Assembly: GCF_014642875.1 (NCBI RefSeq)
Contig: NZ_BMJC01000001.1
Location: 1,345,335 to 1,409,334, forward strand
Reading direction: 5' to 3'
Origin: Puia dinghuensis
GTDB lineage: Bacteria > Bacteroidota > Bacteroidia > Chitinophagales > Chitinophagaceae
Length of the DNA: 64,000 nucleotides
Each line of letters starts with the position of its first letter. Positions within the stretch are counted from its first letter, which is position 1. This document shows positions 59,415 through 64,000 of this stretch, one piece after another. A program made the translations under genes and the position numbers. The notes under the pieces are model-generated. The model made no database searches. It worked only from the letters and a program-made list of their open reading frames with translations, and was not told the DNA's origin.

Positions 59415-59472
59415 GCGGTAAGGATCACCCTTACTTTTTGCCGTATCTTCACCCCCTCAAAACCACCACTTC

Positions 59473-60312
59473 ATGAACAAGTTATTCGTTTGTCTTGTCC
59501 TGACGGCCTGCCTGTACCTTCCATCCCTGGCACAACAGTCCATCAAAACGCCGCCGCCTTCAGCGCCCCATTATGAGAAACAGGATTTCGGCCTCTCTTC
59601 CATCGAACTCTCCTATTCCCGGCCGGGAATGAAAGGTCGCAAGATCTTTGGCGATCTCGTACCCTATGGACAGATCTGGCGCACCGGCGCCAACCAGGCT
59701 ACCACCCTCACCTTTGGCGACCCGGTGACCATCGGCGGAACAAAAATACCCGCCGGAAAATATGGCCTGCTCACCATCCCCGGCGCCGATGAATGGACCC
59801 TCATCATCACGCATCAGCTGGACGTTACCAGCCCGGCCGCCTACAAGCAAGACCAGGACATCGTCCGCGTACAAGCCAAACCCATCCAGCTGCCTTTCTC
59901 CATGGAAACCTTTACCATGCTCTTCGCCAACATCACACCCAGCACCTGCGACCTTCAGCTCCTCTGGGAGAACACGATGGTCACAGTGCCTATTACAACA
60001 GACATCGATAGCAGGGTCATGACACAGATAGATAATGTCATGAACAAGGACAGCCGTCCTTACTTCACTGCCGCCTTCTATTACCTCGAGAACGGAAAAG
60101 ACCTTAACAAAGCCCTTGAATGGTTTGACAAAGCCCTCGCACAAGACCCGACCGCCTTTTTTGTTGCCTATCAGAAGGCACGCTGTCTCGCCAAAATGGG
60201 CCGTAAAGCCGAAGCCAAAACCACCGCACAGAAAGGCATCGAACTCGCAAAACAAGCCAACAACAGCGATTACGTGACCCTCAATCAGAAACTGATCGCC
60301 TCGTTGCAGTGA
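59473..60312 (+). CDS. DUF2911 protein with TPR tail
   Basis: A 279-aa exported protein with signal peptide (cleaved near SLAQ21). The DUF2911 domain covers residues about 28-170 (IELSYSRPGMKGRKIFGDLV, YGQIWRTGANQATTLTFGDP, IPAGKYGLLTIPGADEWTLI). The C-terminal 85 residues contain two TPR-like helix pairs (DLNKALEWFDKALAQDPTAF, FVAYQKARCLAKMGRKAEAK). DUF2911 proteins are abundant in Bacteroidota; function unknown. Confidence 0.9.
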   Translation: MNKLFVCLVLTACLYLPSLAQQSIKTPPPSAPHYEKQDFGLSSIELSYSRPGMKGRKIFGDLVPYGQIWRTGANQATTLTFGDPVTIGGTKIPAGKYGLLTIPGADEWTLIITHQLDVTSPAAYKQDQDIVRVQAKPIQLPFSMETFTMLFANITPSTCDLQLLWENTMVTVPITTDIDSRVMTQIDNVMNKDSRPYFTAAFYYLENGKDLNKALEWFDKALAQDPTAFFVAYQKARCLAKMGRKAEAKTTAQKGIELAKQANNSDYVTLNQKLIASLQ

Positions 60313-60368
60313 CAAAATAGTTTACTATTATGCCAACCGGAGGAGGGAGGCGCATAAGCAAAATGATC

Positions 60369-60384
60369 TTACTTGCGTAAGTAA
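60369..60384 (+). promoter_or_regulatory. Small inverted repeat before susC
   Basis: TTACTT (60369-60374) and AAGTAA (60379-60384), separated by GCGT, lie 10 nt upstream of the susC ATG. No TAnnTTTG element is seen here. It may be an operator or hairpin near the ribosome binding region. Confidence 0.3.
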
Positions 60385-60394
60385 ACGATTGCTT

Positions 60395-63300
60395 ATGAAA
60401 CTTTGCCTCCTCCTTTGCCTTCTTCTTCAGTTGGCTGCCATTACTGTCGTCCGGGCACAGTCCATCAGGATCAGTGGCTTCGTAAAAGACGAGAATGGCC
60501 TCCCCATGAAAGGCGCTACGATCAGCGTCAAAGGCGCCAATACCAGTGCCCTCACCGATAGTGCAGGAAATTATGTCATCACCGCGCCGGGTGAACAAAG
60601 CGTATTGATCTTCTCCTATTCCGGCTATGAGAAGATAGAGGCCAGGGTAGATCATCGAAGCCGCGTCGATATCCGCATGCAGATCAGCAGGACCAGCCTG
60701 GATGACGTCGTCGTGGTTGGATATGGTACACAAAAGAAAGCAGACCTGACGGGAGCAATTGCCACGGTCAGCGGGGCCGATCTCAATAAAAGAGTCGCAA
60801 CAGACCCCACCCAATTGCTGCAGGGCAAGCTGCCGGGATTATCATTAACCCAGGCCTCCGGCGAGGCCGGCAATGAGAGCCCCACGCTGCTGGTGAGAGG
60901 TTATGGTTCCTATGGCTCCTCCAATAGTCCCCTGGTAATTGTCGACGGACTTCCAGGCAGCCTCACCGCCCTCGATCCGCAAAACATAGCATCGGTGACC
61001 CTGCTGAAAGATGCCGCTTCCGCTGCCATCTATGGTTCTCGTGCAGCCAATGGCGTCATACTGGTCACGACCAAACAAGGGGCAGGCGGGAAATTCCAGC
61101 TCTCCTACGACTATAACATCGGTATCACAAAAGCAACCGCCCTGCCCAATCTCGATTACAATTCACTCGACTACATGACCATGTATAACCAGGCGGCTAC
61201 CAACTCCGGCTCCCCCACCCTTTTCACCGCACCACAGATAGCCGCTTACACCAACCCTACCGACAAACATTTATACCCCAGCTACAACTGGCTGAAGGCG
61301 GTGATGCAGACCGTCGATGTCCAGACCCATCACCTCGGACTGACGGGCGGCCACAACGGTACGACATATAACGTCGGACTTGGATTCGTCGACCAGCCGG
61401 ACGTTATGATCGGTTTCGCTTACAAGAAATACAATCTTCAATTTAACCTCACCTCCAAAATAAACGATAAGATCACCTTTGGTTCTAGCCTCACCCTCAA
61501 CTATAGCATCCGGTCTTACCCGGAAGATGGCAGCCAGGACCTGTTCCTATCCACCTTATCCCAATCGCCCCTGTATGGACCCGTACTTCCGGACGGCTCC
61601 GGCAGATATACCGCAGAAACCTATCCCAATATAACACCCAACAAGAACCCCGTCGCCGTAGCCCGGACCGCCAATTCCAGCGTCAACGATTTCTTCGAAC
61701 AGGGTAACGTCTACCTTAATGTGAAATTGGCAAAAGGATTGGAATGGAAGACCAGCGGCGGCTTCAACTTCGATTTCCAGAAAACCTATGTCTACAAGCC
61801 CGTCGTCAACCTCTATTATTGGCAGGCAGCTCCCAATGATGTCCCTGTTCGAACGTTGGATGTAGGCGGCCAGGGGCTCTCCGTCAATGAGACTAATTAC
61901 ATTTATCCCGTGGGCTATACCCAACTAACGTATGACACCCGGTGGAAAGACCATCATTTCAAACTCCTGGGTGGCACACAAACGGAATATTACAAGAACC
62001 AGTCCCTGGGCGCCGCCCGGGTCGTATACCCGGACAACAGCCTGCAGGAAATAAATGCAGGAAGCACAGGCGCGCAATCCAATTCAGGCTCCGCCTACGA
62101 ATGGTCACTCCTCTCTTATTATGGACGGTTCAACTATGACTTCGAGAACAAATACTTACTGGAAGCCAATGCCCGCTATGACGCCTCTTCCCGCTTCCCA
62201 CCTGCCAACCGGTGGGCCTTCTTCCCCTCCGTTTCCCTAGGATGGGTAGCCTCGCGCGAGCACTTCCTGGAAAATATAGACTTTCTAAGCAATTTGAAAC
62301 TCCGCGGGTCATGGGGTACGCTGGGCAACCAGAACATCGGCAACTACCCCTATCAGAATGTGTATGTAACCGGCTCTTCTTATCCCTACACCTCCACCGG
62401 CCTCACCTCCGGCGCCGTCCAGACGGCCCTGACAGATCAAACGATAAAATGGGAGACCACCCGCGTATTCGATTTTGGCGCCGATCTGTCCGTATTCAAG
62501 AACAGACTCAGCCTCACCTTCGATTGGTATAATAAACTCACCTATGGTATCCTTGCCCAACAGGTGCTGCCGGCTTACATCGGGCTGACCCCGCCGACAG
62601 TCAACAACGGCAAGATGCGAAACACCGGCATCGAGGTTTCCGCACAATACTCCGATCACGTAGGGGAATTCAGCTATTCCGTCGGAGGTACCCTCCAGGC
62701 CAACAAAAATGTATTGGTCAAATACGGTCCACCCAACATCGGCAGTACGACGATAGATCGGGAAGGCCAGCCCTACGGCAGCTTCTACCTGTATGAATAT
62801 GCAGGCATCTTCCAATCCACCGACGAGATCGCCAAATCTCCCTACCAACCTTATAAACCCGTTCCCGGCACATTCAAATTCAAAGACCTGGATGGCAACG
62901 ATTCCATTACCGCAAACGACCGCGCCGTCGTATCGGGTATTTTCCCGAAGTATGAATATTCCTTCAACGTAAACGCAGGCTGGAAAAATTTTGATCTCAC
63001 CGTCTTCTTCTACGGCAGCCAGGGACAAAAACAGTATGTCACCGGTTGGGGGATACAACCCTTCGACCAGGGCTCGGTTCCTACAAAGGACTGGCTGAAT
63101 GCCTGGACCCCACAGCACCCGAGCACAACCCTGCCCCTGCTCTATATCACCGGCACCGGCAACGTCAGCAGCAACATCAGTACCCCCTCTACGTATTACC
63201 TGAAGGATGCATCCTTCTTACGGATCAAGAACGTACAGCTAGGCTACAACCTGCCATCTCGAATGGCCCGCCGGGCAGCCATGAGCGCTTTACGGCTATA

Positions 63301-63433
63301 CTTCGCCGCAGACAACCTGCTCACCTTTACCAAATTCCCCGGCCTGGACCCCGAGCGGGTCGTCACCAACGGACGTTATGTCGCCCATCCCCAAAACAAA
63401 GTATTCTCCTTTGGAGTAAGAGCCGTCTTCTAA
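60395..63433 (+). CDS. SusC/RagA-family TonB-linked outer-membrane transporter
   Basis: A 1012-aa outer-membrane protein, start at 60395 (MKLCLLLCLLLQLAAITVVR, signal peptide to about AQ22). A CarboxypepD_reg-like domain (about 25-100, ISGFVKDENGLPMKGATISV) leads to the TonB-box motif LDDVVVVGYGTQKKADLTGA, the plug domain (LVRGYGSYGSSNSPLVIVDG, LLKDAASAAIYGSRAANGVI) and a large beta-barrel ending in KVFSFGVRAVF. It imports oligosaccharides or peptides with its SusD partner. It has no N-terminal STN domain, so it is not a classical cell-surface-signalling receptor. Confidence 0.96.
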   Translation: MKLCLLLCLLLQLAAITVVRAQSIRISGFVKDENGLPMKGATISVKGANTSALTDSAGNYVITAPGEQSVLIFSYSGYEKIEARVDHRSRVDIRMQISRTSLDDVVVVGYGTQKKADLTGAIATVSGADLNKRVATDPTQLLQGKLPGLSLTQASGEAGNESPTLLVRGYGSYGSSNSPLVIVDGLPGSLTALDPQNIASVTLLKDAASAAIYGSRAANGVILVTTKQGAGGKFQLSYDYNIGITKATALPNLDYNSLDYMTMYNQAATNSGSPTLFTAPQIAAYTNPTDKHLYPSYNWLKAVMQTVDVQTHHLGLTGGHNGTTYNVGLGFVDQPDVMIGFAYKKYNLQFNLTSKINDKITFGSSLTLNYSIRSYPEDGSQDLFLSTLSQSPLYGPVLPDGSGRYTAETYPNITPNKNPVAVARTANSSVNDFFEQGNVYLNVKLAKGLEWKTSGGFNFDFQKTYVYKPVVNLYYWQAAPNDVPVRTLDVGGQGLSVNETNYIYPVGYTQLTYDTRWKDHHFKLLGGTQTEYYKNQSLGAARVVYPDNSLQEINAGSTGAQSNSGSAYEWSLLSYYGRFNYDFENKYLLEANARYDASSRFPPANRWAFFPSVSLGWVASREHFLENIDFLSNLKLRGSWGTLGNQNIGNYPYQNVYVTGSSYPYTSTGLTSGAVQTALTDQTIKWETTRVFDFGADLSVFKNRLSLTFDWYNKLTYGILAQQVLPAYIGLTPPTVNNGKMRNTGIEVSAQYSDHVGEFSYSVGGTLQANKNVLVKYGPPNIGSTTIDREGQPYGSFYLYEYAGIFQSTDEIAKSPYQPYKPVPGTFKFKDLDGNDSITANDRAVVSGIFPKYEYSFNVNAGWKNFDLTVFFYGSQGQKQYVTGWGIQPFDQGSVPTKDWLNAWTPQHPSTTLPLLYITGTGNVSSNISTPSTYYLKDASFLRIKNVQLGYNLPSRMARRAAMSALRLYFAADNLLTFTKFPGLDPERVVTNGRYVAHPQNKVFSFGVRAVF

Positions 63434-63452
63434 AATTAAAACAGCTACCAAT

Positions 63453-64000
63453 ATGCGACTTCATATAAAATACCTGCCTGTAGTAGCCTGCCTGATAGCG
63501 CTATCGGCCTGCAGTAAGAACTACCTCGATAAAAACCCGCTCGATCAGATACCCGCCAGCTCCTTCTGGAAGACCCAGTCCGATGCCGACCTGGCCCTCG
63601 CAGGCATCTATAATTTCCTGGTCATCGGCAACGACGCCACCAGTGTTAGCTCGGCCGGAGCAGGCTGGGGCGGTGGCTCTATGTTCTGGGAGGCCATCGC
63701 CGACAACGGCTACACCCAATCCAGCGGTGGCTCCTTCGGCAGCATCTCCACCGGCGTCATCGAAGCTACGACGGGCGGCATGCAGTCCCAGGCCTATACC
63801 GTCTCCTACCAGGTGATCGCCGCCTGTAACAACCTTCTCGACAATATCGGCCGCATCCCCATGGACACAACCACCATGAACCAATATAAGGCAGAAGCAA
63901 AATTCTTTCGCGCTTATTATTATTTTCTGCTGACACAATTGTACGGCGATTGCGTGCTCACCCTTCATACGTTGAACAACAGCAATGCCAGCGCCACCTT
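63453..64000 (+). CDS. SusD/RagB-family lipoprotein (3' end outside window)
   Basis: The first 182 codons of a surface lipoprotein, starting 19 nt after the susC stop. Lipobox LSAC (C20) is followed by SKNYLDKNPLDQIPASSFWK, the standard SusD opening, and later the helical segments QVIAACNNLLDNIGRIP and AEAKFFRAYYYFLLTQLYGD, which belong to the TPR-like SusD core. It caps the SusC barrel and binds the glycan. The C-terminal two thirds are beyond base 64000. Confidence 0.94.
   Translation, partial: MRLHIKYLPVVACLIALSACSKNYLDKNPLDQIPASSFWKTQSDADLALAGIYNFLVIGNDATSVSSAGAGWGGGSMFWEAIADNGYTQSSGGSFGSISTGVIEATTGGMQSQAYTVSYQVIAACNNLLDNIGRIPMDTTTMNQYKAEAKFFRAYYYFLLTQLYGDCVLTLHTLNNSNASAT

Noticed and set aside
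1-64000. tRNA, rRNA, CRISPR arrays, intact insertion sequences
   Set aside because: I looked for conserved tRNA ends, repeat-spacer patterns and transposase motifs and saw none; a covariance-model scan was not possible, so a missed tRNA cannot be fully excluded.

Overview
The window is a chromosomal segment from a Bacteroidota bacterium, most likely a Chitinophagaceae-type soil or gliding relative. The evidence is a SusC/SusD pair, ECF sigma factors with a membrane partner, a LytS/LytR pair, a likely T9SS-sorted secreted protein, few Shine-Dalgarno sequences, and repeated promoter elements of the Bacteroidota form TAnnTTTG just upstream of genes. Apart from one AT-rich island the DNA looks moderately GC-rich. 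I saw no rRNA, tRNA or CRISPR array.

Layout. 1-4.3 kb: the 3' part of a hybrid histidine kinase, a 15-codon ORF with a strong ribosome binding site and its own terminator, an aldo/keto reductase, a collagen-like lipoprotein, and a HicAB toxin-antitoxin pair behind a perfect palindrome. 4.3-11.9 kb: a tightly coupled six-gene minus-strand operon: two bpX-type accessory proteins, a MoxR AAA+ ATPase, a vWA/beta-propeller protein ending in a domain that resembles the ribosomal L7/L12 C-terminus, a membrane/TPR protein and a PPP-family phosphatase. This is the most unusual system here. 11.9-19 kb: polyphosphate kinase, a lipoprotein, a GH5 enzyme, an acyltransferase-like membrane protein, an outer-membrane protein and an orphan ECF sigma factor. 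19-22.5 kb: a stranded mobilization module (relaxase, MobC-like protein, coiled-coil membrane protein, unknown protein) next to a broken ORF6N gene joined to a copy of the 3' tail of the neighbouring YdcF-like gene.

22.5-34 kb: YdcF-like protein, ammonium transporter, periplasmic protein, LytS/LytR, class A PBP, a PA14-repeat secreted protein, a Kelch lipoprotein and a GH8 enzyme. 34-46.8 kb: a probable five-gene unit encoding a response regulator, sensor kinase, TolC-like channel, RND pump and adaptor; then an ABC exporter, a bicupin, an AraC regulator and an M48 lipoprotein protease. 46.8-48.4 kb: an AT-rich island with a HigBA-like pair and an unknown coiled-coil protein. 48.4-57.4 kb: compact housekeeping genes (DUF2130, phosphopantetheinyl transferase, dCTP deaminase, DUF3810, acyl-CoA carboxylase beta, RNase H, ManA, YraN, YkgJ family, XerD-type recombinase), with several convergent pairs overlapping at their stop codons. 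57.4-64 kb: an ECF sigma factor, a membrane protein combining anti-sigma-like, carboxypeptidase-regulatory, TonB-box-like and TonB C-terminal-like parts, a DUF2911 protein, and a SusC/SusD pair cut by the window end.

The glycan-related parts (SusCD, GH5, GH8, ManA) fit a polysaccharide degrader. All assignments come from reading motifs and context; no database search was possible.
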